From: Ignavibacteria bacterium
Lineage (GTDB): Bacteria > Bacteroidota > Ignavibacteria > Kapaibacteriales > Kapaibacteriaceae
Reading direction: 5' to 3'
Length of the DNA stretch: 64,000 bases
NCBI GenBank assembly: GCA_016873895.1
Contig: VGVV01000006.1
Location: 1-64,000 of the forward strand
In this document: one piece after another, positions 53,246 to 62,422 of the stretch
Numbering within the stretch: position 1 is the stretch's first letter
Layout: each line of letters opens with the position of its first letter
The notes under the pieces: generated by a model
The model's input: the letters and a program-made list of their open reading frames with translations, nothing else
Told to the model about the DNA's origin: nothing
Databases searched by the model: none
Position numbers and translations under genes: made by a program

Positions 53246-56200
53246 ATGATTCTGCGATTTGTTGTTGTATTCCTCTTAGCTCGAGCCATGGCTATGGGGG
53301 AAGAGCTCTTCACGTTGGCATTTCCATCTCATGGCCAACAACACATTTCTCCATCCACCACACTACGCATTCATGCTCGTGTGCCTATAGATACGGGTAG
53401 GTGGCACACATCACACGCAGGACTTCTTGTCTTACGAGATTCACTTGCCCAGCACACTCCACGAGAACAATGGACACAACACAAGGTTGTGGGCAGGTAC
53501 ACATTAGTAGATCAATACACGTTTACATGGCAACCCCGCAGACTGCTACCGAACACGCGATACCGCTGTGTTCTTGGCACTGATGAATATGTCTTTACAA
53601 CAGCACCAGATGTACCATGTCCTGTAAGCTTTGATCTACAAGACAAAGTAATCCTGTGTGACAATGCACTTACCCTGCGAATGTCGGGCCCCCTACCCGG
53701 CGGCATAGATATCGATAGCGTGATCATCCTTGAACAACAACATCCAGAGGGATATTGGACCGACGCACCACATCAACTGCAGGTGAATGGAGAAGTGGTA
53801 ACAATTCTTCCCGTTGATACGTGGAGGACGCACTCGATGCTCCGCTTGAAAGTTCGATCCTCGTGGTATGCAGGTGATGTAGCAACCGACAGATCATATG
53901 AAGCCATGGTGCGGGGCACCACAAGAATGAGCTGCTCAATGCGAATTGAGCCGCAAGGGACAGCTAGCCCAGATGCTGCAGCAGTGATTGCGAAGAACAA
54001 CCGTGTTGTTGTTGCCGGAGATACAACCTATCTATATGCACCGCACGTTGTTGATAATCGCTTCCAGTTTTCACACTGGGATTCTGAATCCATACAGACA
54101 ATCAGGAACAATGCGGACGAACACTTCTTTGTGCTCAGATGTGCCGATATGACGAGGGACCTTTCGGTTACAGCTGTGTATAAGACGCTTGACTCCCTCT
54201 CTGTGCAAATCAACATACACACAGCAGGAAGTGTTGAAGTCTTTGATGTTGACGGTACGTTGTTGGAAGTCCTCAACGATACCGCGAGAATAGACATAGG
54301 CCTGAACGAAGCGGGTGTGATTTGTATTGCAAGACCCTCTATGGGCGCAGCTTTTCTGGGTTGGGACGTTGGCGGATCTCTGATGCCATCTGGATCCATC
54401 GTACTTCCTACACGAAGCGCCAAAGTAACACCCAATATTTCCGTAAATCCCCGATTTCAGGTTCTCGAACCCACGATAGATGAGGAGTATCGTCTGCGGG
54501 CCGGCATCACCGATATAGACGCCAACCCATTGTTTAATGTATCAGACGCAGTCCGATTTACCACAGCAAATGAGTTTCGATCAACACACCCCAAAACAGA
54601 AACTGTATGCATCCTAGCTGAGCGTTGCTGGGAGATTATAGGATACTATGATCAAGGAATTGGCGCGCCCGTTTGGTTCGAGCAAGGACTGCAAGACTAC
54701 TGCCTTACTGCAGAGCTTCTCAATCCGGAAAATCTTATTGTGTTTTACGTGCGACGTAAAGCAATAGATCTGCGTATTGAGGATGTATTGCTGGCATCTG
54801 AAGATCCAACAGACATCATGCTCCAACGGCAGCCACATCCAGAAACAAAAGTAGAAGTACAGCGACAAGAACATATAGACGGCGTGCGTGTGTGGATAAC
54901 ACTCGTATCGTCAGAATGTGTTGATAGAGGGGTGTCAACCGCCCGATACCACGTAATGTGTGGTGATGCGATTCGCTTTATCATACATCCGGCGCAACAT
55001 CGAGGTCAGCACTGGCGATGGTGGAGCAATGTGCCAGGCTATGCTACTCCGGCTAGAACGGGTAAACAACATCCCACAACCTACTCGATGATCATCGATG
55101 AAGACCTAGCACGATTCGAAGCACGCGACTGTGCCAACGAACCGTTAGGACATAAAGAGATACGACTACAAGCAGCATTCCGGCAAGAGATGGTTCTCGA
55201 GTCGATTGGGTTGCGCGTACGAGTAAATGCAAGGGGCGAGCGCGACAACGCTCGATTCGAGGAACGATGGTTTGACCCACTTACGTATTACGATCGAGAC
55301 AACGACGAGCCACGTGACGGGCGCCAGCTTGAGTATGTTCCACGAAGAGGAACACCTGTGCGTTTGAGATTTTCACTGCCCCTTGACCCAGAATCAGTGT
55401 TTCAAAATGCAATCACTGCCGAAAGCTTCGACAACATTTTGCTAGCAAACCCCCACGACAAGGATGTAGACTTTGATGTTACTGCAGATACAAGTGGAAA
55501 CACAAATCTGCTTTCGTCTACCGGACAGTTTCTCGACATCGTAGAATTTTCGATCTGCAAGCCGTATACTACACCAAGAAAGCAAGCGCTTCACACTGGC
55601 TCCATAGATCTTACCCTTCGCACGCGTATTAAAGCATACACGGGGGAACCCTTACGTGCATCGCAGACACTTGCTCTGCGCCGAATGGAAATCCCGGGGT
55701 TTGGAATCAAGATTTGCGAGCAAAACGTCTATGATGATGGCGACTGGGACTTATGGCCATTTGTAAATCGAGGTGAGTTGTACCACGCCGTATATGGGGG
55801 TAACCTTACCGCCACCAATGCTCTGCAAACAAAACACGGCTTTGCACGGCTACCTAACTGCGATGACCAACAAGGGGCTGTGGGTGAGTGTACAACGCTG
55901 CACGGAGACGAGGATGGACCCCTCAAGTTTGGAGAGCGGGCCATCTGGCTCCAGTCCTCGTGGATGGACCAATCAGATCTCGCATGGGTTCGCATGGCAA
56001 CCTGGGACGAGGATTGCAAAGACGATAATGATTGTCTTGTGAACAACCTTGAAGACGTTGTCGACAGTTTGCGCGTGCGAGTGGCAAAGTACAATGTGCC
56101 GATAGAATTCGCCGCCCTGGACTGGAAAATGCTCATACCCGACATCATCAAAACCGGAGTAGATCTTATCGATGCATTTGTAGCACCCGATGATCAGGAC

Positions 56201-56350
56201 GACTTTATATCAGAGTGTACCATCCTGCAAGACAGTCAGGAGTTATGGGGCATGAAGACAGCGCAAGCCCCCTTTATAACCCGATATCATGAGAATGCCG
56301 ACTATCTCTTCAAAGGTCAATGGTACACGACACGTGCAGTCGTGCGGTAA
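53246..56350 (+). CDS. Large secreted protein of unknown function with Ig-like N-terminus
   Basis: The 1034-residue protein has a short signal peptide (MILRFVVVFLLARAMA). A bacterial Ig-like (Big_5-type) start follows (LAFPSHGQQHISPSTTLRIH). Cys-containing beta-rich modules come next, two of which look like divergent repeats (FQFSHWDSESIQ about 265 and HWRWWSNVPGYATP about 590). The C-terminal part (750-1034) contains an acidic DDNDCLVNNLEDVVD segment and no T9SS domain that I recognise. I do not recognise the family. GGAGG precedes the ATG. The next gene starts 43 bp on and carries a sorting-like tail, so they may be exported together. Confidence 0.65.
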   Translation: MILRFVVVFLLARAMAMGEELFTLAFPSHGQQHISPSTTLRIHARVPIDTGRWHTSHAGLLVLRDSLAQHTPREQWTQHKVVGRYTLVDQYTFTWQPRRLLPNTRYRCVLGTDEYVFTTAPDVPCPVSFDLQDKVILCDNALTLRMSGPLPGGIDIDSVIILEQQHPEGYWTDAPHQLQVNGEVVTILPVDTWRTHSMLRLKVRSSWYAGDVATDRSYEAMVRGTTRMSCSMRIEPQGTASPDAAAVIAKNNRVVVAGDTTYLYAPHVVDNRFQFSHWDSESIQTIRNNADEHFFVLRCADMTRDLSVTAVYKTLDSLSVQINIHTAGSVEVFDVDGTLLEVLNDTARIDIGLNEAGVICIARPSMGAAFLGWDVGGSLMPSGSIVLPTRSAKVTPNISVNPRFQVLEPTIDEEYRLRAGITDIDANPLFNVSDAVRFTTANEFRSTHPKTETVCILAERCWEIIGYYDQGIGAPVWFEQGLQDYCLTAELLNPENLIVFYVRRKAIDLRIEDVLLASEDPTDIMLQRQPHPETKVEVQRQEHIDGVRVWITLVSSECVDRGVSTARYHVMCGDAIRFIIHPAQHRGQHWRWWSNVPGYATPARTGKQHPTTYSMIIDEDLARFEARDCANEPLGHKEIRLQAAFRQEMVLESIGLRVRVNARGERDNARFEERWFDPLTYYDRDNDEPRDGRQLEYVPRRGTPVRLRFSLPLDPESVFQNAITAESFDNILLANPHDKDVDFDVTADTSGNTNLLSSTGQFLDIVEFSICKPYTTPRKQALHTGSIDLTLRTRIKAYTGEPLRASQTLALRRMEIPGFGIKICEQNVYDDGDWDLWPFVNRGELYHAVYGGNLTATNALQTKHGFARLPNCDDQQGAVGECTTLHGDEDGPLKFGERAIWLQSSWMDQSDLAWVRMATWDEDCKDDNDCLVNNLEDVVDSLRVRVAKYNVPIEFAALDWKMLIPDIIKTGVDLIDAFVAPDDQDDFISECTILQDSQELWGMKTAQAPFITRYHENADYLFKGQWYTTRAVVR

Positions 56351-56393
56351 AGACCACAACGTTATACTTCACACAACCATATTGGAGATTCTA

Positions 56394-57023
56394 ATGTTCA
56401 ACGTCATACTTGTAACACTTGTTCTCTCATGCTCATTGCTAAACGCAGGTGTTTGGCCGGCAGGGGGCGCGCTCTATCAACCACTGCAAGTTGGTTCTGC
56501 AGTAGAAATTACTTGGGATCGAGCATTATCTGCAGACCACGTCGATATACAGATGTGGGACGGAGACAAACGCATGTTTCACCCCATAGCAAGCGGGGTC
56601 TCAGTTGGGCGAACAGCATACACATGGGTTATACCCCAATCCATTACTCCTGGAAAACTCTATCGCTTTGTTGTGCGCGACGCTGCGAATCCACATAGGG
56701 CCGAATTTTCAACGGGCTTTCATGAGATACTAAGCGCAGGCAGTGTTGCTACAACGGTAGATCCTGAATATCCAGAGACAGAGCTCTTGATAGTATCGCC
56801 CTTGCCCGCCGACGATCGAGCACGAATAGCCTGGAAAGACTACGATGCTCTGAGCATCGACGTTATCGACATTCAAGGAACCGTTCGACAAACACTTGTT
56901 CCACCACCATCAACACGTGCCTGTGTGTTGTTAACACATGCGCTCAACAGCGGACAGTATTCAATTATGTTGCGTCGGGCTGATGGAAGGATCATAACGA
57001 AGACCCTTATGGTGTCGCACTAA
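56394..57023 (+). CDS. Small secreted Kre9/KNH-like protein with T9SS-like tail
   Basis: The 209-residue protein has a signal peptide (FNVILVTLVLSCSLLNAG). A Kre9/KNH-type Ig domain is visible: VWPAGGALYQPLQVGSAVEITW, followed by TAYTWVIPQSITPGKLYRFVV. About 70 C-terminal residues have sorting-domain character (LLIVSPLPADDRARI, IDVIDIQGTVRQT, LNSGQYSIMLRRADGRI). GGAG precedes the ATG. It follows the large secreted protein closely and is probably in the same operon. It could act as a surface-anchoring partner. Confidence 0.65.
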   Translation: MFNVILVTLVLSCSLLNAGVWPAGGALYQPLQVGSAVEITWDRALSADHVDIQMWDGDKRMFHPIASGVSVGRTAYTWVIPQSITPGKLYRFVVRDAANPHRAEFSTGFHEILSAGSVATTVDPEYPETELLIVSPLPADDRARIAWKDYDALSIDVIDIQGTVRQTLVPPPSTRACVLLTHALNSGQYSIMLRRADGRIITKTLMVSH

Positions 57024-57040
57024 AGATCTCGTGCTGAAGA

Positions 57041-58162
57041 CTATCGTTTAGACGAGCCTCGAAGAATCCGACGTGCATCATCAAAGAATTGAGGTGCCTC
57101 GGCACTTCCTGGCAGAAGGTGAGCTGCAGACTCGGGTATGCAATAAAACCCATGACACAACGAGACGCTCTTGGATGTGGTGTTGGCGCTGATTGACCCC
57201 TTGTACACGTAAAACGGAATGTCTTCGAAGGCGGTAACCATCGTGCGACCATTCGTGCGCTTGGCAGTAATCTTGATCATTGCTCCACCGTTTTGATAAC
57301 GGTCCCGCATGTTGGCAACGAAGTTTCCTAGACTGTAGACAACGGGAACAGAATCTGTCTTCGTCTTGATGTAACGAATGGGCTGCAGAACATGGGGGTG
57401 CATACCCACGATTGCATCTACGCCTTTTGAAGCCAAGAACGATGCAGTGCGACTCTGTATAGGGTGTTCAACGGTTTGATATTCATTACCCCAGTGCATT
57501 ATCGGAATCACAAGTTCGGCCCCTTTCGCACGAGCTCTGGCTATATCCTTTGCCATTATAGAATCGTCGATAAGGTCCACCACATTCGGCTTACTAACAG
57601 GAAGTCCATTTGTGCTATACGTATAACTCAGGATAGCAACCTTTACCCCTTTAACATCGATGATCAGCGGATGTAGCGAGTCGCGCTCCTGCTGTGTGCG
57701 ATAAGATCCGGTGTGCTTGATATCGAAAGAATCCAAAACGCGAATAGTGCGCTCGATACCCCGCTTACCCTTATCAGCTACATGGTTGTTGGCTGTAACG
57801 AGAACATCAAAACCTACGCGCTTGAGATCAAAAGCAAAAGCATCAGGAGCAGAGAAGCACGGATATCCAGTGTACGGTTCTCCACTTAGCGTGGTTTCGA
57901 GGTTTGCAATTGCAAGGTCTGCTGTCTCAATTGTTGGTTTAACAAACTGAAACCAGTGCTCGTACTCGTATCGCTGGTTGGACACGTTCCATGCAGCAGT
58001 TACTTGTGGTTTGTGCGACATCATATCGCCACCTACGACAATCTGTATCGTTGTGTCGCGCAACACCTCTGTGTTTGCATCACCCGTAGCTGGGGTGTCC
58101 TGAACGGAGCACGACAACGGCACCACGACAAACACCAACAGAGACAAACAGAAAAACTTCAT
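57041..58162 (-). CDS. CapA-family (PGA_cap) lipoprotein
   Basis: The 373-residue protein has a lipobox at about Cys18 (VVVPLSC). The CapA metallophosphatase-like fold shows IVVGGDMMSH, DLAIANLETTLSG, GFDVLVTANNHVADKG, VAILSYTYSTNG, VIPIMHWGNEY, DAIVGMHPHVLQPI and VVYSLGNFV. CapA proteins are linked to poly-gamma-glutamate capsule export and anchoring, but many homologues sit outside capB/capC operons, as here, and their function is unknown. Confidence 0.88.
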   Translation of the reverse strand: MKFFCLSLLVFVVVPLSCSVQDTPATGDANTEVLRDTTIQIVVGGDMMSHKPQVTAAWNVSNQRYEYEHWFQFVKPTIETADLAIANLETTLSGEPYTGYPCFSAPDAFAFDLKRVGFDVLVTANNHVADKGKRGIERTIRVLDSFDIKHTGSYRTQQERDSLHPLIIDVKGVKVAILSYTYSTNGLPVSKPNVVDLIDDSIMAKDIARARAKGAELVIPIMHWGNEYQTVEHPIQSRTASFLASKGVDAIVGMHPHVLQPIRYIKTKTDSVPVVYSLGNFVANMRDRYQNGGAMIKITAKRTNGRTMVTAFEDIPFYVYKGSISANTTSKSVSLCHGFYCIPESAAHLLPGSAEAPQFFDDARRILRGSSKR

Positions 58163-58240
58163 CACAAGCAACCTTTACAACAAGAGACAAATACCATACA
58201 TGGGAGATACAACCAACGCACCTGCACAGAGCTGCCCAAA

Positions 58241-59623
58241 CTAGCTACTCAAAGCATAACGCGTTCCTAGTTGGGGGATAATGATCCTACTAGAGGGCAG
58301 TATGTGGTGTAGTTCCACAGCCATACGATCACATGCGTCTGTGTCGCCATGTGTGATGACAATGGTTGACGGCTGTACATCAACAGCTAGCTGCACAAGG
58401 TCTTCGCGCACAGCATGACCGCTAAAACGAAACCGTTCGACCTTGCAAGACCGAGAAGCATTCTTTGTCCCAAAGGCGAACGGTTTTTTGGCTTCAGAGC
58501 TCATGAGTGCATAGCCTGGTGTTGTTGGATCTTGATACCCTACAAACGCGATGCCGTAATTGGCCAACCCCATCCATTGCAGTGCAAGTTGATAGGACAT
58601 AGTGCCTACATTCATCATTCCGGAGGGGGCTAGCACTATCGATGGTTGTTTGAAATAAGCTCCAGTATCAAGCTCACCTCTTCGTAAACGTTCTTGGGGT
58701 ACGTCTGAAACCTCAAACCCGGGACGCTTCATCGGATCGCTGTAGCAGTACTGATCATAAATCTTGTTGATGCGCACCCCAATGCCCCCTGTGTAGATGG
58801 GCATGTGTGGTATGCTACCTCGTCGCATCAGCCCATACAGCAGTGGAATCATTTCTTGAAGCTTTCCGAGAGCAAAACACGGGATCAATACAGAACCGTT
58901 ATTCTGCGACACCCCATTGATAAATGCCGCCAACCGCTTCGACTCTTCTGGAAACAGTGGGGTGTTGTCGCTGTTCGCATTCGTACACTCGGTGATCAAG
59001 ACATCAGTGTGTGTACGAGGTATCCGAGCTTTTGGAACAACAACCTGATCATCGAACTTGACATCTGCAGTATGCAAGATTCGCAGCCCATTACATTCAA
59101 GAGACACACTTGCAGACCCTAGAATGTGCCCAGACCAATGATACGTCATCACAACAGGCGATCTGCCGGAATAACCACGAATTTCAAGGGGCTCATCATA
59201 CGGCAACGCCTCAAATGCATAGCGTAGTTGTTCGATAACGTCCTTGTCGAAGAACTCCAGCCATTGCGCCGGAAACAACCGTCCAACTTCGGTACGAAGA
59301 AGCCTTGCCCCATTATGCATCACAACATGACTTAGGTCGCGCGTAGCGGGGGTCATGATCGGCCGCAGGTACGGCAGCCTGCGCATCACGTAGGGAAGCG
59401 CGCCTATGTGGTCTGTATGTGCATGCGTGATTGCTAGTATGTCTGCGGGATAGTTTTCCAGTAAGTCTATGTCTGGAAATGCTTTAACAGTCCTATCGCG
59501 TGGGTGTAGACCCGCATCGATCAGCATCCCGGTACCGTCGAGTTCCAGATAACAGCAGTTTGCACCGATTTCCTCGGCCCCGCCCAACATAAGAAGATTA
59601 GCTTGCACGCACAAACCTAACAC
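58241..59623 (-). CDS. Beta-CASP metallo-beta-lactamase RNA-processing nuclease-like protein
   Basis: The 460-residue protein combines an MBL fold ([32 protein letters not shown] at 67-72, [23 protein letters not shown]) with a beta-CASP domain and the C-terminal RNA-specificity histidine motif ([15 protein letters not shown], ending [13 protein letters not shown]). It resembles the bacterial CPSF73-like exonuclease family. It should cleave RNA in a zinc-dependent way. The GTG at 59623 was chosen because GGAGG lies 8 bases upstream and the first beta-strand needs these residues; the ATG at 59590 would cut it. Confidence 0.85.
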   Translation of the reverse strand: MLGLCVQANLLMLGGAEEIGANCCYLELDGTGMLIDAGLHPRDRTVKAFPDIDLLENYPADILAITHAHTDHIGALPYVMRRLPYLRPIMTPATRDLSHVVMHNGARLLRTEVGRLFPAQWLEFFDKDVIEQLRYAFEALPYDEPLEIRGYSGRSPVVMTYHWSGHILGSASVSLECNGLRILHTADVKFDDQVVVPKARIPRTHTDVLITECTNANSDNTPLFPEESKRLAAFINGVSQNNGSVLIPCFALGKLQEMIPLLYGLMRRGSIPHMPIYTGGIGVRINKIYDQYCYSDPMKRPGFEVSDVPQERLRRGELDTGAYFKQPSIVLAPSGMMNVGTMSYQLALQWMGLANYGIAFVGYQDPTTPGYALMSSEAKKPFAFGTKNASRSCKVERFRFSGHAVREDLVQLAVDVQPSTIVITHGDTDACDRMAVELHHILPSSRIIIPQLGTRYALSS

Positions 59624-59637
59624 GCGCCGAACCTCCG

Positions 59638-59645
59638 TAGTTTTG
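59638..59645 (+). promoter_or_regulatory. TAGTTTTG promoter box for the split mutase operon
   Basis: This exact TAnnTTTG lies in the 51-bp gap between divergent genes. It is 29 bases before the ATG at 59675 and five bases before an in-frame TTG at 59651, so the leader length depends on the start used. Confidence 0.45.
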
Positions 59646-59674
59646 ACCGGTTGTCCACACCACAGGCTACGTCG

Positions 59675-61072
59675 ATGCAATCACCAGCCCCATATACACC
59701 TTCAACCAAGGTTCGCGTTGTTACTGCGGCATCGTTGTTCGATGGACACGATGCAGCGATCAACGTTATGCGACGCATTATCCAGGCCACTGGGTGTGAG
59801 GTTATCCACCTCGGACACAACAGATCTGTGCGAGAGGTCGTCGAGTGTGCCATCCAAGAGGACGCACAGGCAATTGCCATGACGTCGTATCAGGGCGGAC
59901 ACGTGGAGTACCTAACCTATATGCGTCAACTGCTCGACGAGCGCGGCGCTCATCACATCAGAATTTTTGCAGGCGGCGGCGGTACAATTCTTCCCAGCGA
60001 GATCGAGCAACTACATACCAATGGCATAACACGTGTCTATTCCCCCGATGATGGCCGAGCCATGGGCCTACAGGGGATGATTAATGACCTTGTACAGAAG
60101 AGTGATTACGTAACGCCAGTTACCGACGCATCAAGTCTACACGATCGCGTTCGTGCAAAAGATCCTATGGCTATTGCGCAGGCAATCTCTTGCGCAGAAC
60201 GTGGTGAACACGACGTCATCGACTTTGCCAAGCACGTTAAACGGGCGCCCGTGCTGGGCATAACAGGTACCGGAGGGGCTGGGAAGTCCTCACTAACCGA
60301 TGAGCTTGTTCGACGATTCCTACTTGATCATACGGACAAAACAATTGCCGTTATAAGCGTTGATCCATCAAAACGCAAGACAGGCGGCGCACTTCTTGGA
60401 GATCGCATACGCATGAATGCTGTTAGCGACCCCCGTGTATACATGCGCTCATTTGCAACACGCGAGGCCAATGTTGCCCTCAACCCACACGTACGTGATG
60501 CGATAAACATCTTGTCGTATGCCGAATATGATGTGATCATTGTTGAAACTGCAGGTATCGGGCAAAGCGACTCACAGATCACAGAGCTAGCAGACGTAGC
60601 CATGTACGTTATGACGCCTGAGTTTGGCGCTGCAACACAGTTGGAAAAAATCGACATGATTGACTACGCCGATGTGATTGCCTTGAATAAGTTCGACAAG
60701 CGCGGAGCATTGGACGCGTTGCGTGATGTGCGCAAACAATATCAGCGCAGCCGGCAGTTGTTTTCTCAGTCGATCGACGAAATGCCCGTATATGGCACAA
60801 TTGCTTCGCAGTTCAACGACCCCGGAGCAAACACGCTCTACCGTGTTATCAACGATTTGTTGGTTAAAAAGTGCTTACTTGCGTGGACATCATCATACAC
60901 GGTTTCAAACGAGATGAGCGAAAAAATCTACATTATTCCACCCGACCGCATCCGATACCTAGCAGAGATAGTCGAGAACAATAAGCGCTATGATGCATTT
61001 GTTGATGAGCAGGCTGATATCGCTAGAACGCTATGGAAACTGCGCGGCGCTATTGAGCACCTGCAACAATGA
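59675..61072 (+). CDS. B12-binding and MeaB-type GTPase half of an IcmF-like mutase
   Basis: The 465-residue protein matches the N-terminal half of isobutyryl-CoA mutase fused (IcmF). A cobalamin-binding Rossmann domain (about 12-140) carries LFDGHDAAI (His25 as the lower cobalt ligand), SYQGGH and [13 protein letters not shown]3E GTPase chaperone (about 190-400) has P-loop GTGGAGKSS (198-206), [13 protein letters not shown] (290-302) and NKFDKRG. A linker ending [17 protein letters not shown] follows. The mutase domain that is normally fused here is a separate gene from 62423. The ATG was chosen; an in-frame TTG at 59651 is the alternative. The stop overlaps the next ATG. Confidence 0.9.
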   Translation: MQSPAPYTPSTKVRVVTAASLFDGHDAAINVMRRIIQATGCEVIHLGHNRSVREVVECAIQEDAQAIAMTSYQGGHVEYLTYMRQLLDERGAHHIRIFAGGGGTILPSEIEQLHTNGITRVYSPDDGRAMGLQGMINDLVQKSDYVTPVTDASSLHDRVRAKDPMAIAQAISCAERGEHDVIDFAKHVKRAPVLGITGTGGAGKSSLTDELVRRFLLDHTDKTIAVISVDPSKRKTGGALLGDRIRMNAVSDPRVYMRSFATREANVALNPHVRDAINILSYAEYDVIIVETAGIGQSDSQITELADVAMYVMTPEFGAATQLEKIDMIDYADVIALNKFDKRGALDALRDVRKQYQRSRQLFSQSIDEMPVYGTIASQFNDPGANTLYRVINDLLVKKCLLAWTSSYTVSNEMSEKIYIIPPDRIRYLAEIVENNKRYDAFVDEQADIARTLWKLRGAIEHLQQ

Positions 61073-62415
61073 GAAACGCAACAATCATACTCCAAGCATT
61101 TGTTGCCGCACTGCTTGTTGCATGTGGTAGCTCCGATGTTGTGGCACCCAATGCTCAGAAGGCCTCGGTTCGTTTCTATAATGGGAACGTGCAATCGGCA
61201 GGTATAACCATGAACGACAAGGAGTTGTTTGCTACAACGAACTCTGGAGATGTTGGCGCACGGCAGACAATAGACCCAACAACCGATACTGTTCAGTTGC
61301 GGGCCGTGGATGGTCCAACAAATGCAATCCTTGCCAGACGCAACGTCATCATCAAACCCACCAACTACAGCGTTGTGTTGTTTCCCGCTACAAGTGCATT
61401 TAACTGTGTCCGGCGTCCAGAAGAGTGCGTGCTGCACGAAGATGCTACTGCACCGCCAGCAGGACGCACAAGGATACGTGTCATAAACGCCACTACCGAT
61501 GCATCTCGGTTGTCTCTCTCCATTGATGAGATGGACGTGTTGAAAGAAAACCAGCTTAGCGTGTGTTCGATCTCGAATGTTATCGATATCGAGGGTGGCG
61601 ATCACAATATTCGCCTGTTGCACACAGGGAGCGAACAATATGCTGTTGCCTACCGAGATGTTGATCTACGGTCTGGCACAACCTATACATTGCTGCTTAC
61701 GGGTTCGCTGGCCTTTGATGATAAGCAGCCGTTTCGTGCACGATTATATGCAGACGATGAAGAAGCAGAAAAGGGCGTTGACTTACTCATACCGCCCGAC
61801 GTTGGTAAGTATCAGATCGTGAACGCCGTTGCCGGTCTGAAATCATTCGAGGCTAAACTCGATGGCGTTGCGCGTCCAGAAACGGCAACAATAGAGTTTT
61901 CTAAGACGTCTGGATACGTAGATCTTGAGATAGGTACGCACACAACGGGCATCTTCATTAATAGCACTCCACTTATTCAAGAAACACGAACAACCACAAC
62001 GTTGCGATCACGTAAGACGCTGTTTGTTACTGGGTCGATGGTTCCGCCAAACATTGCCGGCATTGAACTTGTAGACCTGGTAGAGCCCCTTACTTCGAAC
62101 TCTGCAACAATTCGCTTTGTGAACCTCTCGCCCGATGCCCCCGAGCTGGATTTTTATCGCATTGTTAATGGCGTAGAAGCAATCATCGACGGCTGTGCGA
62201 AAATGGCTTTTCGTGAAACAACAAGTACAGCTAATGGAAAACTTCACTTCACAGAGCTGCCGGCAGGACGCATCACAATTCTTGCGAAGAAGGCTAATAC
62301 ACAGACGATCGTGCTGCCTCCAACCCAGATATCTCTTGTGCCTGGTGAGATCTCTACCTATTGGCTAGGGGGCGTAAGTGCCGCCGCTCAACTGTACCAT
62401 GTGAAACACAAATAG
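61069..62415 (+). CDS. DUF4397 domain lipoprotein inserted in the mutase operon
   Basis: The 448-residue lipoprotein (lipobox LLVAC, about Cys19) has repeated DUF4397-type units: [36 protein letters not shown] and [18 protein letters not shown]. Each is followed by a strand-rich segment. DUF4397 is an extracellular beta-sandwich of unknown function. It lies between the two halves of the IcmF-like enzyme, with an ATGA overlap upstream and 7 bp downstream, so it is clearly co-transcribed. Nothing suggests it takes part in catalysis. Confidence 0.85.
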   Translation: MRNATIILQAFVAALLVACGSSDVVAPNAQKASVRFYNGNVQSAGITMNDKELFATTNSGDVGARQTIDPTTDTVQLRAVDGPTNAILARRNVIIKPTNYSVVLFPATSAFNCVRRPEECVLHEDATAPPAGRTRIRVINATTDASRLSLSIDEMDVLKENQLSVCSISNVIDIEGGDHNIRLLHTGSEQYAVAYRDVDLRSGTTYTLLLTGSLAFDDKQPFRARLYADDEEAEKGVDLLIPPDVGKYQIVNAVAGLKSFEAKLDGVARPETATIEFSKTSGYVDLEIGTHTTGIFINSTPLIQETRTTTTLRSRKTLFVTGSMVPPNIAGIELVDLVEPLTSNSATIRFVNLSPDAPELDFYRIVNGVEAIIDGCAKMAFRETTSTANGKLHFTELPAGRITILAKKANTQTIVLPPTQISLVPGEISTYWLGGVSAAAQLYHVKHK

Positions 62416-62422
62416 TACACCG

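Noticed and set aside
60988..61638. A 216-codon Cys-rich minus-strand open frame
   Set aside because: It is antisense to the mutase GTPase end and the DUF4397 gene; its high Cys content is an artefact of the reverse frame.
62393..62408. parS-like TGTACCATGTGAAACA at the end of the DUF4397 gene
   Set aside because: Three mismatches including the central CG, which is essential for ParB recognition.
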